From positions 310,001 through 374,000 of the forward strand of contig NZ_PGFV01000001.1 in the NCBI RefSeq assembly GCF_021023135.1: DNA of 64,000 nt, in the 5' to 3' direction. This DNA is from Brevibacterium sp. CCUG 69071. GTDB taxonomy: Bacteria > Actinomycetota > Actinomycetes > Actinomycetales > Brevibacteriaceae. Shown here in pieces: positions 36,686 to 45,571 of this stretch; the first letter of the stretch is position 1; each line of letters opens with the position of its first letter. The notes under the pieces are model-generated. The model searched no databases and was not told the DNA's origin. It saw only the letters and a program-made list of their open reading frames with translations. A program made the position numbers and the translations under genes.

Positions 36686-38884
36686 ATGCGTCTGCGCACC
36701 CTTGCCTCGTCCACTCTGGCACTGACCCTCATCGTCACTGGTCCCGCCGCTGCCTCGGCAGCCGTACTCGGGGACGGAGCATCCACCGGCGATGCGCAAG
36801 CCGCCGCCTCCGGTGAGCTCACACTGCTGGCAACCACCGATGTCCACGGCCACGTGCTGAACTGGGACTACTTCGCCAACAAACCGTTCCCTGACGGCGA
36901 GGAACTGGGCATGTCACGGGCCTCCACCCTGATCAAGGGAGTCCGCGAGGAGAAGGGGTCCGACTCGGTGCTCCTGGTCGACAACGGAGACACGATTCAG
37001 GGCAACCCGCTCGCTTACTACTATGCGAAACAGGAACGCATCACCGACACCGGTGAGACCCACCCTCTGGCGAAGACGTTCAACCATCTCGACTACGACG
37101 CGCAAGTCGTCGGGAACCATGAGTTCAACTACGGGCTCGACCTCCTCGCGAAGTACAAGGAGCAGGTCGACTTCCCTGTCCTCGGCGGCAACGTCATCGA
37201 CGACGATGACAACGATCCGCACCTCGACCCCTACACCATGGTCAAGAAGCAGGTCGACGGCCAGGAGATCACCGTCGGCGTCCTCGGCGTGACGACACCC
37301 GGCAGCCGGATCTGGGACAAGAACAACCTCTCGGGCAAAGTCCACTTCGACGACCCCGTCGAGACCGCACAGAAGTACGTCCCCGAGATGAAGAAGGCCG
37401 GAGCCGATGTCGTCGTCGTTCTCTCGCACTCCGGTAAGGACCCGAAGGGCCAGACCTGGGATCCGGAGAAGCTCCAAGAGAACGTGAGCACCTCGGTGGC
37501 CAAGGTTCCCGGAGTCGACGTCCTCGTCGCCGGGCACACCCACCAGAACGAACCGAGCGAGGTCGTCACCCGCGAGGACGGATCCAAGGTGCTCATCACC
37601 CAGCCCAACTACTGGGCTCGCTCGGTCTCCGAGGTCGACCTGCCGATCAATCTGGACACCGGCCAGGTCGACTGGGGCACCGCAGAACCCGGAGCCACTC
37701 CGTTGGCGACCCAGGGCGATGTTGCCGAAGATCCTGAGATCAAGGACCTCGTCGCCGCCCAGCACGAGAAGACCATCGACTATGTGAACACGAAGATCGG
37801 CTCGGTCACGGAGACCCTGTCGGCGAAGACGTCCTACTACGAGGACACCGCGATCCTCGACTTCATCTCCAATGTGCAGACCGAAACGGTGGAGTCCGCT
37901 CTCGCCGGGACCGAATACGAGGACCTGCCGGTGATCTCACAGGCCTCACCATTCAGCCGCACCGCCGAATTCCCGGCCGGAGACATCACCATCCGCGACG
38001 TCGCCGGACTCTACGTCTTCGACAACACCCTCGGGGGAGTCGAGATCAACGGAGCGCAGCTGCGCGACTACCTCGAGTACTCGGCCCGGTACTTCAACCA
38101 GACCGAGGAGGGCGCAGAGTTCGACCCCGAGACCGGGACGAACGCGGTCGACGAGGCCAGCGGTGCCCCGATTCCCGACTACAACTATGACGCCCTGGCC
38201 GGCGTCGACTACGACATCAACGTGTCGAAGCCGGTGGGTGAGCGGATCGAGAATCTCACCGACGCCGAGGGCAAGGACATCGGCGACGATGACAGATTCG
38301 TCCTCGCGATCAACAACTACCGTCAGTCCGGCGGTGGCGACTATCCCGTCGGTGACCTCAAAGAGGTCTACAACGAACAGGTCGAGGTGCGGCAGGCCCT
38401 CATCGATTGGGTGGAGGATCGGGAAGTCGTCGATCCGAAGGACTTCTCCGACGAGAACTGGCGGGTCGTGACCAGCAGCCAGGATCCCGGTGATGATGAT
38501 GCCGGAGACGACGCGGATGCTGGAGACGATGCCGACGGCGGCGACTCCGCGGCCGGCAGTGATACCGCCGACGGCAGCGACAGCGCAGACGATGGAAACG
38601 GCGCCGAGGCGGACGCGGACGGTGCGCAGGCCGGCGCAGACGCCGACGGCACGGACGACGCGGAGGGCGGGACCGCCTCGGCGTCGGGATCCGAGGATGC
38701 AGGAGCCGGATCGGACTCCGGCACTGACGGCTCCAGCACCGGCGATGACGGTTCCGGCGATTCCGACGGTGGGGGAGACCTGCCGCGCACCGGTGCCGAG
38801 ATCGCGACCGCGATCGGACTGGCCGTCGGCGCCATCGCCATCGGTGCGGCACTGCTCATCTTCGCCCGTCGTCGCCGCATCTGA
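36686..38884 (+). CDS. cell-wall-anchored 5'-nucleotidase / 2',3'-cyclic phosphodiesterase (LPRTG)
   Basis: A 732-residue secreted enzyme. After a signal peptide (about 1-28) comes a calcineurin-like metallophosphoesterase domain (about 45-340): TTDVHGHV, DNGDTIQGNP, GNHEFNYG and AGHTHQNE supply metal ligands. The 5'-nucleotidase C-terminal domain (about 370-590) follows, with the substrate-binding NNYRQSGGGDY region. Then about 95 residues rich in Asp/Ala/Gly/Ser, and LPRTG with a hydrophobic helix and RRRRI. It would salvage nucleotides or phosphate outside the cell. A terminator follows. Confidence 0.9.
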   Translation: MRLRTLASSTLALTLIVTGPAAASAAVLGDGASTGDAQAAASGELTLLATTDVHGHVLNWDYFANKPFPDGEELGMSRASTLIKGVREEKGSDSVLLVDNGDTIQGNPLAYYYAKQERITDTGETHPLAKTFNHLDYDAQVVGNHEFNYGLDLLAKYKEQVDFPVLGGNVIDDDDNDPHLDPYTMVKKQVDGQEITVGVLGVTTPGSRIWDKNNLSGKVHFDDPVETAQKYVPEMKKAGADVVVVLSHSGKDPKGQTWDPEKLQENVSTSVAKVPGVDVLVAGHTHQNEPSEVVTREDGSKVLITQPNYWARSVSEVDLPINLDTGQVDWGTAEPGATPLATQGDVAEDPEIKDLVAAQHEKTIDYVNTKIGSVTETLSAKTSYYEDTAILDFISNVQTETVESALAGTEYEDLPVISQASPFSRTAEFPAGDITIRDVAGLYVFDNTLGGVEINGAQLRDYLEYSARYFNQTEEGAEFDPETGTNAVDEASGAPIPDYNYDALAGVDYDINVSKPVGERIENLTDAEGKDIGDDDRFVLAINNYRQSGGGDYPVGDLKEVYNEQVEVRQALIDWVEDREVVDPKDFSDENWRVVTSSQDPGDDDAGDDADAGDDADGGDSAAGSDTADGSDSADDGNGAEADADGAQAGADADGTDDAEGGTASASGSEDAGAGSDSGTDGSSTGDDGSGDSDGGGDLPRTGAEIATAIGLAVGAIAIGAALLIFARRRRI

Positions 38885-38898
38885 ACAGCAGATTCCGC

Positions 38899-38929
38899 TC
38901 ACCGCCCACTCACGTAGAGTGGGCGGTGA
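38899..38929 (+). terminator. terminator hairpin after the nucleotidase
   Basis: TCACCGCCCACTC (38899-38911) pairs perfectly with GAGTGGGCGGTGA (38917-38929), loop ACGTA. No T-run follows. It stands between the nucleotidase and tpx, and its right arm overlaps a possible -10 (TAGAGT) for tpx. Confidence 0.7.
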
Positions 38930-38963
38930 CAGCAGTCAGAACTGATGAAGGAGAAAGCGAAGA

Positions 38964-39464
38964 ATGGCGAACACAGCATTTCAGGGAACTCCGGTCAAGA
39001 CCGTCGGCGAGCTTCCGGGCACGGGTGAGCAGGCTCCTGCCTTCAGCCTCGTCGGCACCGACCTCGGAGAGGTCAACTCCCAGGACACAGCGGGCAAGCG
39101 CGTCGTGCTCAACATCTTCCCCAGCGTCGACACCGGTGTGTGCGCCGCCTCGGTGCGCAAGTTCAACGAACTCGCCGCAAGCCTGGACAACACCACCGTC
39201 CTCTGCGTCTCCAACGATCTGCCGTTCGCCCAGGGACGGTTCTGCGGTGCCGAAGGCATCGAGAACGTCACCGCAGCCTCCGGATTCCGCAGCGCCTTCG
39301 GCAAGGAATTCGGCGTGACCATGGTCGACGGACCCCTGGCCGGTCTGCTGGCCCGCTCGGTCGTCGTCCTCGATGAGAAGGGCACCGTGGTCTACACGCA
39401 GCTCGTCGATGAGATCGGCACCGAACCCGACTACGACTCCGCGGTCGCGGCGCTCGGCGCCTGA
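38964..39464 (+). CDS. tpx: thiol peroxidase Tpx
   Basis: A 166-residue atypical 2-Cys peroxiredoxin. The peroxidatic Cys lies in [15 protein letters not shown] (about residue 60) and the resolving Cys in [13 protein letters not shown] (about 94). The N-terminal [20 protein letters not shown] and C-terminal [17 protein letters not shown] are family hallmarks. It reduces hydroperoxides using thioredoxin. The ATG follows the ribosome site AAGGAGAAAG. Confidence 0.95.
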   Translation: MANTAFQGTPVKTVGELPGTGEQAPAFSLVGTDLGEVNSQDTAGKRVVLNIFPSVDTGVCAASVRKFNELAASLDNTTVLCVSNDLPFAQGRFCGAEGIENVTAASGFRSAFGKEFGVTMVDGPLAGLLARSVVVLDEKGTVVYTQLVDEIGTEPDYDSAVAALGA

Positions 39465-39479
39465 TCCTGGCGTAAAACT

Positions 39480-39512
39480 GCTGATGGCGGCCGGTATCCG
39501 GCCGCCATCAGC
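39480..39512. terminator. bidirectional terminator, 15-bp perfect stem
   Basis: GCTGATGGCGGCCGG (39480-39494), TAT, CCGGCCGCCATCAGC (39498-39512). It lies between the convergent tpx and PIG-L genes, with AAAAC before and GTCTC after. Confidence 0.85.
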
Positions 39513-39515
39513 GTC

Positions 39516-40232
39516 TCACATCTCGAAGACCTGCACGGGCAGCGCGCACTCCACGCCTGCCCGTGTTCCGGCTTCCGAGGCGATCCCCGGGATCATCTCG
39601 TTCGGAGCAGGGTGGTCGCTCAGCGCTTCGAGATAGACCCGGTGTGCTTCGAGTGAGTGCACCGCCCGATCGACATGCTCCCGCTCGAGTTCGACGGCGT
39701 GCGTGGCCTCGGCACCGTTGACCAGGAGCTTCTCGGCCTTCCAGGGGTCGAGGCCCTCGTCGCTGAGTTCGGGGAAGTGCCACGGATTGTCCGCGTCGCG
39801 GATCGCATCGACCGTGGCGATCCCTGCCGCCCTGTGGTCGACATGGTTGAGTCCCCACGGGGTCTTGAGGTCCCAATTGGTGACCATCACCGCGTCGGGG
39901 CGGAACTGGCGGATCTTCTTCGCTATCGCCCGCCGCAGCTGCAGGTCGGGTTCGAGGAGTCCATCGGGGAAGTCGAGGATCTCGAGGTCGTCGACCCCGA
40001 CGATGGTGCAGGCTTCGCGCTGTTCGCCTTCGCGCAGGGCGGCCACCTCGTCGGGATGCATATCGCGGATGCCGGCCTCGCCGCGGGTCAGCAGCAGGTA
40101 GGCGACCTCTTTGCCCTGAGCGGTCCACTTCGCCACCGCCGCTGAGGCGCCGTATTCCATGTCATCGGGATGGGCGACGATGCACAGGAGGCGGGTGACG
40201 TCGTTGTCATCGAAGAGCGGGAGTTCAGTCAT
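39516..40232 (-). CDS. PIG-L/LmbE family deacetylase
   Basis: A 238-residue zinc-dependent N-acetyl-sugar deacetylase family member. Zinc ligands lie in IVAHPDDMEYG and LNHVDHRAAG, and TRGEAGIRD follows the first motif. Actinobacterial relatives include mycothiol biosynthesis MshB and the conjugate amidase Mca, but I cannot assign it to either from motifs alone. TAGCCT ends 7 nt before ATG 40232, suggesting a leaderless mRNA. It converges on tpx across a strong hairpin. Confidence 0.83.
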   Translation of the reverse strand: MTELPLFDDNDVTRLLCIVAHPDDMEYGASAAVAKWTAQGKEVAYLLLTRGEAGIRDMHPDEVAALREGEQREACTIVGVDDLEILDFPDGLLEPDLQLRRAIAKKIRQFRPDAVMVTNWDLKTPWGLNHVDHRAAGIATVDAIRDADNPWHFPELSDEGLDPWKAEKLLVNGAEATHAVELEREHVDRAVHSLEAHRVYLEALSDHPAPNEMIPGIASEAGTRAGVECALPVQVFEM

Positions 40233-40337
40233 AGTCCCCAGGCTATTCGCCGGGACGCGAATCGGCCAGAGTTCTCCGCGTTCGGGCTTTGCTGGGTACG
40301 ATGAAGCAGTCAGATCGGCACACTGAAGGTGGGATGA

Positions 40338-41006
40338 ATGCGACGGAGACCTCTGCTCATCGGTGCCCTTGCCTGCAGTCTGCTCGTCTCCGGGTGTTCG
40401 GCGCTGAAGATCAGCACAGCAGACGGCGATTCCGGACCGGGGAGGATCGGGATCAGCAGCGGTGAGCAGGATCCTCAGCCCGAGGAGTCGTCGTCCGCAG
40501 CGCTGCCCGAGGGGATGGAGGCGGTCACCGCCGACCTCGGCTCCGAATGCCCGATCGAGATGTCGCTGGCAATGGACTCCAGTTGGAGCGACGGAGCCGG
40601 ATTCGACGGCTATCAGCTCTTCTCCAAGGACTCTGGTGCTATCATCACCCTCAACTGCAACGAGGACAGCGATGAGTCTCCGCAGGCGGTCATCGATTCG
40701 GCGAAGCGACAGATGTTCAGCGAGTCAGGATCGACGAACCTCGGCGAGAAGTTCGGTTCGCTGCCCGGAGGCCAGTACTGGACCTTCCACGGCGATCTCG
40801 CGGCTGCGGACCTGCGGGCCGTCGATGGTGAGGAGTCCGTGATGTACGGGGTGGTGGCTGGGGTCTCGAAGGACGGCCGGCTCTACAAGGTCACCGTCGA
40901 CATGCTCGCCCAAGCCAGCGACACCGAAACCGACCAGGCGTTCGCGCAGATGCTGCCCACGGTGAGAATCGATGCCCAGGAACTCGAAGCTCCCGATCTG
41001 CGCTGA
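40338..41006 (+). CDS. lipoprotein of unknown function
   Basis: A 222-residue lipoprotein: signal peptide with lipobox VSGC (about 19), a Ser/Gly/Glu linker, then a mixed alpha/beta domain of about 160 residues with two cysteines (ECPIEMS and TLNCNED) that might pair. The ribosome site is GAAGGTGGG. I do not recognise a domain family. It converges on the flavoprotein gene with a 15-nt gap. Confidence 0.75.
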   Translation: MRRRPLLIGALACSLLVSGCSALKISTADGDSGPGRIGISSGEQDPQPEESSSAALPEGMEAVTADLGSECPIEMSLAMDSSWSDGAGFDGYQLFSKDSGAIITLNCNEDSDESPQAVIDSAKRQMFSESGSTNLGEKFGSLPGGQYWTFHGDLAAADLRAVDGEESVMYGVVAGVSKDGRLYKVTVDMLAQASDTETDQAFAQMLPTVRIDAQELEAPDLR

Positions 41007-41021
41007 TCGACGCTGATCGGC

Positions 41022-42278
41022 TCAGTTGGTATCTGCTGGTTCCGACGCTGAGGTGGTCCGACTCCGGCGGCGGGAGCGCCCCAATCCGCCGGGGATGCGT
41101 TTGAGCAGTTCCCGGGCCGCGATGCGACCGGCCCGCGTAGCTCCCACGGTCGAACTGGCCGAGCCGTAGCCGACGAGGAAGAGGCGGGAATCGTCCTTGA
41201 CCGCGACCTCGGAATCCATGGAGATCCCGCCATCGGGAGTGCGCAGGTGCAGAGGCGCCAGATGGTTGAGAGCAGCCCGGAAGCCCGTATTCCAGAAGAT
41301 GACGTCGACCTCTTCGACGCGTTCCTCCGTAAACGGTGCCCACGATTCCGGGACCGCGAGACTGTCGCTGGCTGAAGGACCGAGACCCTCCGAGCTGACC
41401 GCTTGCGTGCCCGACCAGCCGGGGAAGCGGACTCCGTGGGGGAGGATCCGATCGAACATGCCACGGGAGACGAGGACTCCGGAATCGATGCCCCGGCGGA
41501 ACTCTTCCCTGATGGGCAGGCCGGTGGTGCGGACGACGCTGGCCGGGGCCAGGCCCGCCAGCGTCCGGGAGCGGACCGCACGCTCGACTTCGAGGCCCCA
41601 GTTGCCGTCGAATTCCCTCGACGTGAAGTTCGGGGGTCTGCGCGTGGCCCACAGCGTCTCGGTCACCTCGGCGAGTTCGAGCAGGAACTGGGTCGCGGAG
41701 ATTCCGCCGCCGACGACGAGCGTACGCAGACCGCGGAAGTCCTCGACATCGCGGAAGTTCGCGGTATGGAGCTGATGTCCTTCGAACTCGGCGATGCCGG
41801 GGACGAATGGAACGTACGGGTGTGTCCAGGTGCCGGTGGCATTGATGAGGTAGTCGCTGGAGAGATGGACACGTTCACCGTCGATATCGACGGTAATGCG
41901 GAGCCGACCGGAAGCGCGCTCCTCGGAAGTCACGGTGACCACCTCGGCGGGGCGGACGACGCAGAGTTCGAGTTCCCGTTCGAACCGCTGGTAATAGTCG
42001 GAGACCACCGTCGAGGCGGGGACGGAGGGGTCGGGTCTGCCCAGGGGGAATCCCGGCAGATCGGCGACATGGTTCGTCGATCCCAGGGTCAGCGAGTCCC
42101 AGCGTTCCCGCCAGGCCCCACCGGGTCCGTCTCCAGCGTCGAGGACGATGAAGTCCTTGCCGGGTTTGAGACCATCGCGCCAGAGATAATGCGCCGCCGA
42201 AAGTCCGGCCTGACCCGCACCGATGATGACGATCGGCCAGTGAGAGTCGATGAGGAGCTCGTTGATTCGGCAGACCAT
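41022..42278 (-). CDS. FAD-dependent oxidoreductase (flavin monooxygenase-like)
   Basis: A 418-residue flavoprotein. VIIGAGQAGLSAAHYL is the FAD-binding motif and TLVVGGGISATQFLLELAE the NADPH-type second motif, where true flavin monooxygenases usually have GxGNSG. GPGGAWRERWDSLTLGS and INATGTWTHPYVP are typical of the FMO/CzcO-like group. The C-terminus ends in a basic Arg-rich tail. The start ATG 42278 is a best guess with a weak ribosome site; the frame extends upstream towards the divergent MFS gene. Substrate unknown. Confidence 0.8.
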   Translation of the reverse strand: MVCRINELLIDSHWPIVIIGAGQAGLSAAHYLWRDGLKPGKDFIVLDAGDGPGGAWRERWDSLTLGSTNHVADLPGFPLGRPDPSVPASTVVSDYYQRFERELELCVVRPAEVVTVTSEERASGRLRITVDIDGERVHLSSDYLINATGTWTHPYVPFVPGIAEFEGHQLHTANFRDVEDFRGLRTLVVGGGISATQFLLELAEVTETLWATRRPPNFTSREFDGNWGLEVERAVRSRTLAGLAPASVVRTTGLPIREEFRRGIDSGVLVSRGMFDRILPHGVRFPGWSGTQAVSSEGLGPSASDSLAVPESWAPFTEERVEEVDVIFWNTGFRAALNHLAPLHLRTPDGGISMDSEVAVKDDSRLFLVGYGSASSTVGATRAGRIAARELLKRIPGGLGRSRRRSRTTSASEPADTN

Positions 42279-42380
42279 GCTGTCATTGTTCCAGGTTCTG
42301 TCCGCCGCCGTCGCCGAGTGATCGGTCACATGGCGGGAAACGCGGTTGACCGGGGTGGTGATCGGGACAATGATGAGTCG

Positions 42381-43895
42381 GTGACTTCTCAACCGGCTGC
42401 TCCGGCAAATCCCTGGCGGGCCCTGTGGGCCCTGTGCATCGGCTTCTTCATGATCCTCGTCGATTCGACGATCGTCTCCGTGGCGATCCGCGACATCATG
42501 AGCGATCTCAACGCCGATATCAACGCCGTCATCTGGGTGACCTCAGCGTATCTGCTCGCCTACGTCGTGCCCCTGCTCATCACCGGCAGGCTGGGAGATA
42601 AGTACGGGCCCAAACGCGTCTACATGGTCGGTCTCGTCGTGTTCACCGTCAGTTCCCTGTGGTGCGGTCTGACCGACAGCGTGGAGATGCTCATCGTCGC
42701 ACGCGTGGTTCAGGGACTCGGCGCCGCGGCGATGACACCGCAGACCATGGCCGTGATCACCCGCATCTTCCCGCCGGATCGTCGCGGTGCGGCGATGGGC
42801 ATGTGGGGTGCCGTCGCCGGCATCGCCACCTTGGTCGGTCCGATCCTCGGCGGCCTCCTCGTCGATGGTTTCGGCTGGGAGTGGATCTTCTTCATCAACG
42901 TTCCCGTCGGGCTCATCGCCCTGGTCATGGCCTGGCGGCTCGTGCCCCGACTGGAAACGCATCCGCACAGCTTCGATTGGCTCGGCGTCGTGCTCTCGGC
43001 GTGCGGTCTGTTCCTCCTCGTCTACGGCATTCAGCAGGCGCATGGGGTCGAATGGGGTGCCCTGATCGGGCCGATCACCGTGCCCTTCGTCATCGGCGGC
43101 GGCATCGTCTTCCTCATCGCCTTCGTGCTGTGGCAGAGATTCACCCGCGCCGAGGTGCTGGTGCCCCTGTCCCTGTTCAAAGACCGCAATTTCTCGTTGG
43201 CGGCCATCGCCATGACGACGGTCGGGTTCGGGGTGACGTCGATGGCCTTTCCGATCATGCTCTGGGCTCAGACCGTGCTCGGATACACGCCGACCCAATC
43301 GGCGCTGCTGTTGGCGCCGATGGCGATCCTCTCCGGAGCCCTCGCTCCGTTCGTGGGCAGGCTCGTCGACCACGGCAGTCCCCGAGTGCTCGCCGGCATC
43401 GGTCTGGGTTCGTTCTCGGCGGCATTGTTCTGGCTGGGCGCGATCCTCGACTCGGGCACTTCCCTATGGGCGGTGATTCCGCCGGTGCTGCTGCTCGGCG
43501 TGGCGAACGGCTTCATGTGGGCACCGATCAGTTCGACGGCGACGCGGAATCTGCCCCTGCATTACGCGGGAGCCGGGTCCGGTGTGTACAACACCGTGCG
43601 TCAGGTCGGGGCCGTGCTCGGCAGTGCTGCCATCGCGGTGGCGATGGAATCCCGGTTGGAGGCGAACATCGGTTCGTCGAGCGGGATGGCCGGTGGCGCC
43701 GGCGCCGGCGCCGAGGCGGGTGCTGAGTCTGGTGCGGGTGCCGCGGGCGGCATGTCCGGTGGTCTGCCGGACTCGATCGCATCAGGGTTCGCTCACGCCA
43801 TGGGGCAGTCGCTGTGGGTGCCGGCGGCACTCGTTCTCATCGGCTTCGTCGCTGTGCTGTTCTTCGAGCGGCCGAAGGCACGCGTGCGCGACTGA
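42381..43895 (+). CDS. MFS drug/antibiotic exporter (DHA2, 14-TMS type)
   Basis: A 504-residue transporter with about fourteen helices. Early motifs LCIGFFMILVDSTIVSVAI and LLITGRLGDKYGPKRVYMVGL (motif A), then WGAVAGIATLVGPILGGLLVDGFGWEWIFFINVPVG (motif C region), are classic for the EmrB/QacA drug:H+ antiporter family. A loop before the last helix is an expanded Gly/Ala/Glu/Ser stretch. GTG 42381 is chosen because it directly precedes the conserved N-terminus; no strong ribosome site is visible. Divergent from the flavoprotein gene, 102 nt apart. Confidence 0.85.
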   Translation: MTSQPAAPANPWRALWALCIGFFMILVDSTIVSVAIRDIMSDLNADINAVIWVTSAYLLAYVVPLLITGRLGDKYGPKRVYMVGLVVFTVSSLWCGLTDSVEMLIVARVVQGLGAAAMTPQTMAVITRIFPPDRRGAAMGMWGAVAGIATLVGPILGGLLVDGFGWEWIFFINVPVGLIALVMAWRLVPRLETHPHSFDWLGVVLSACGLFLLVYGIQQAHGVEWGALIGPITVPFVIGGGIVFLIAFVLWQRFTRAEVLVPLSLFKDRNFSLAAIAMTTVGFGVTSMAFPIMLWAQTVLGYTPTQSALLLAPMAILSGALAPFVGRLVDHGSPRVLAGIGLGSFSAALFWLGAILDSGTSLWAVIPPVLLLGVANGFMWAPISSTATRNLPLHYAGAGSGVYNTVRQVGAVLGSAAIAVAMESRLEANIGSSSGMAGGAGAGAEAGAESGAGAAGGMSGGLPDSIASGFAHAMGQSLWVPAALVLIGFVAVLFFERPKARVRD

Positions 43896-43944
43896 CATCT
43901 GCCGGGGGAGCCGTGTTTCGCTCTTGTCTTCAGACTGTTGTGGT

Positions 43945-44802
43945 CTATGTGCAGTCGGGGCCGCTTGGATTCGCATAGCAGTCCTCATCGACGAGGTAGC
44001 GATGGAATCGGTAGACGTCGATGTCGATCTCGTTGCTGGCGACGTGCGCAAAGCCGTCGATGGGCAGCCAGGGGCCACCGTCGACGGAGAACTCTCCGGT
44101 GAACGTGGCCGTCATGACGACGGTCTTTGTGCCGGTCTTCTGATATTCGTGTCCGATCTGAGGGTCTTCGCCGGGGAGTGGTTTCGATCCCTTGTCCGAG
44201 GTGGACCCGCCCGTGTCGTCGCCGAAGTCCCAGTTGAACTTCTCGGGAGTGACCTTGACCTGCACCGCGTAGGTCAGGAGGGTCATGTCGATATAGGCGA
44301 CGTCGGAGTCGGTCCAGAAGGCGGCCGGTTTGCCGATGACGGCCCAGTCCTTGGGCCAGGCGTGGATAGTTGGTGCGGGGATGTCGAAGGTCTGGAACTG
44401 CGACTCCGGGATGCGGGTCGGCGGCTCCGGTCGAGCGGGAGCACCGCCACCACCGCCGCCCCCGCCTCCGCCGGGACCGGGGAGGCTCGAACAGATGTAG
44501 CCCGTCTCTTCAAGCGGGCAGTCGGGTAACTCGCCACTGCCGCCGCCGCCACCGCCGGAACCACCGCCGCCGGAGCCGCCACCACCTGAACCTCCTCCGC
44601 CGCCGGAGCCGCCTCCTCCGGAGCCTCCTCCGCCTGGGCCGGGGCCTGGAGGTTTGGGCGGCTTTACAACGTCGCATTTGCTGGTGTCGCCTATGCTGCA
44701 CCCAGGGCCTGCGTAAGCTGGCGAGATCGACAGGGCAAGCAAAAGAGCGGCAACGGCAGACCCAGCCGACAGAATCTTTAGCGGTGAGAAGCCAGCTAGC
44801 AC
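43945..44802 (-). CDS. secreted PKD-domain protein with poly-glycine linker
   Basis: A 285-residue exported protein. It starts at GTG 44802 inside the stop of the upstream lipoprotein gene, with GGGAG as ribosome site. The signal peptide (about 1-31) ends AYA. A Cys-containing Pro/Lys segment then leads to about 50 residues of GGGGS-like repeats, a second Cys segment and another poly-Gly run. The C-terminal half has a PKD-like fold signature (FNWDFGDDTGGS ... HEYQKTGTKTVVMTATF). PKD domains are extracellular beta-sandwich modules for protein or polysaccharide contact. Function unknown. Pairs with the lipoprotein in an operon. Confidence 0.75.
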   Translation of the reverse strand: MLAGFSPLKILSAGSAVAALLLALSISPAYAGPGCSIGDTSKCDVVKPPKPPGPGPGGGGSGGGGSGGGGGSGGGGSGGGGSGGGGGGSGELPDCPLEETGYICSSLPGPGGGGGGGGGGAPARPEPPTRIPESQFQTFDIPAPTIHAWPKDWAVIGKPAAFWTDSDVAYIDMTLLTYAVQVKVTPEKFNWDFGDDTGGSTSDKGSKPLPGEDPQIGHEYQKTGTKTVVMTATFTGEFSVDGGPWLPIDGFAHVASNEIDIDVYRFHRYLVDEDCYANPSGPDCT

Positions 44803-45437
44803 TTCCGCTCCCAAAGGTCTTGCTGGTCTACCTTCCAGGTTTCGTCTTCGAGGAGTATCTGGTGCTCCATAGTTACTTTGCCGTCGGGATTGCTGGTCGG
44901 GGAATTTCCCGCGGGAGTCATCGACCAATTAGACGTGTCGACGCAAAAATGAAGAATGACACTGGAAGATTCTTTAGAGTTTCCGGGAGCCGAGACGTCG
45001 AAAACATCAACAGAAATCGGCTCGATGTGACCTTCAAAATCAGTCGCTCCGGACCTAACGGATTCCGCTTCTTCTTGGATGGAAACGAGCGCATCGCCCC
45101 TGGCGAATTCAGGGAACTTTGCGATTTGGTCGAAGTCGCCAGAATAGGCGCTATCAATAGAACTGACGAACCCCTCGAACGCCACCAGCGCCCCTTCGAC
45201 CGCCTCCTTCTCCTCATCGTTGAGGTCGAGTTCGGTGTCGTATTCCGGGATGGACGGCTTGTCAGTTTCGCTGGACGAATCGTCAGCAGGATCCTGGGCC
45301 GGCAATGTGGAAGTCGGAGCCGCGACGGGGGAGTGATCCTCGCATGCAGTCAGTGCCAGCGGCAGCGTGACCGCAAGTGCCATGGCAACGCAGGCTGATG
45401 CACGGTGTCGAACTCGTCGCTTGGCTCCAGTCTTCAT
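44796..45437 (-). CDS. lipoprotein of unknown function, paired with PKD protein
   Basis: A 213-residue lipoprotein. The long basic N-region and hydrophobic core end at the lipobox LTAC (about 32), then a Ser/Pro/Asp linker. The body begins with an acidic helix (NDEEKEAVEGALVAFEGFVSSI) and continues with strands ending LEDETWKVDQQDLWERKC, a layout like NTF2/SnoaL-type folds. A Cys at the very end and one in HFCVDTS could pair. The stop overlaps the PKD gene start by 7 nt. The surrounding DNA is less GC-rich than its neighbours. No function assigned. Confidence 0.72.
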   Translation of the reverse strand: MKTGAKRRVRHRASACVAMALAVTLPLALTACEDHSPVAAPTSTLPAQDPADDSSSETDKPSIPEYDTELDLNDEEKEAVEGALVAFEGFVSSIDSAYSGDFDQIAKFPEFARGDALVSIQEEAESVRSGATDFEGHIEPISVDVFDVSAPGNSKESSSVILHFCVDTSNWSMTPAGNSPTSNPDGKVTMEHQILLEDETWKVDQQDLWERKC

Positions 45438-45571
45438 TCCACGCCTCTGTGGTCAACAACTGCGGCGCCGACACAGCCCTGACGCCCGGAGTCCCTACAT
45501 TATTCGAGAACGCGCACTTTGAGAACAGATGAAGTCAAATCTGTGGATAACTGACGTGCAAGTGGAAAAAC

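Noticed and set aside
44425..44650. Dense GGCGGT/CCTCCG repeats considered as a repeat array or CRISPR-like element
   Set aside because: The pattern is explained by glycine and serine codons of the linker; there are no equal spacers or conserved palindromic repeats.
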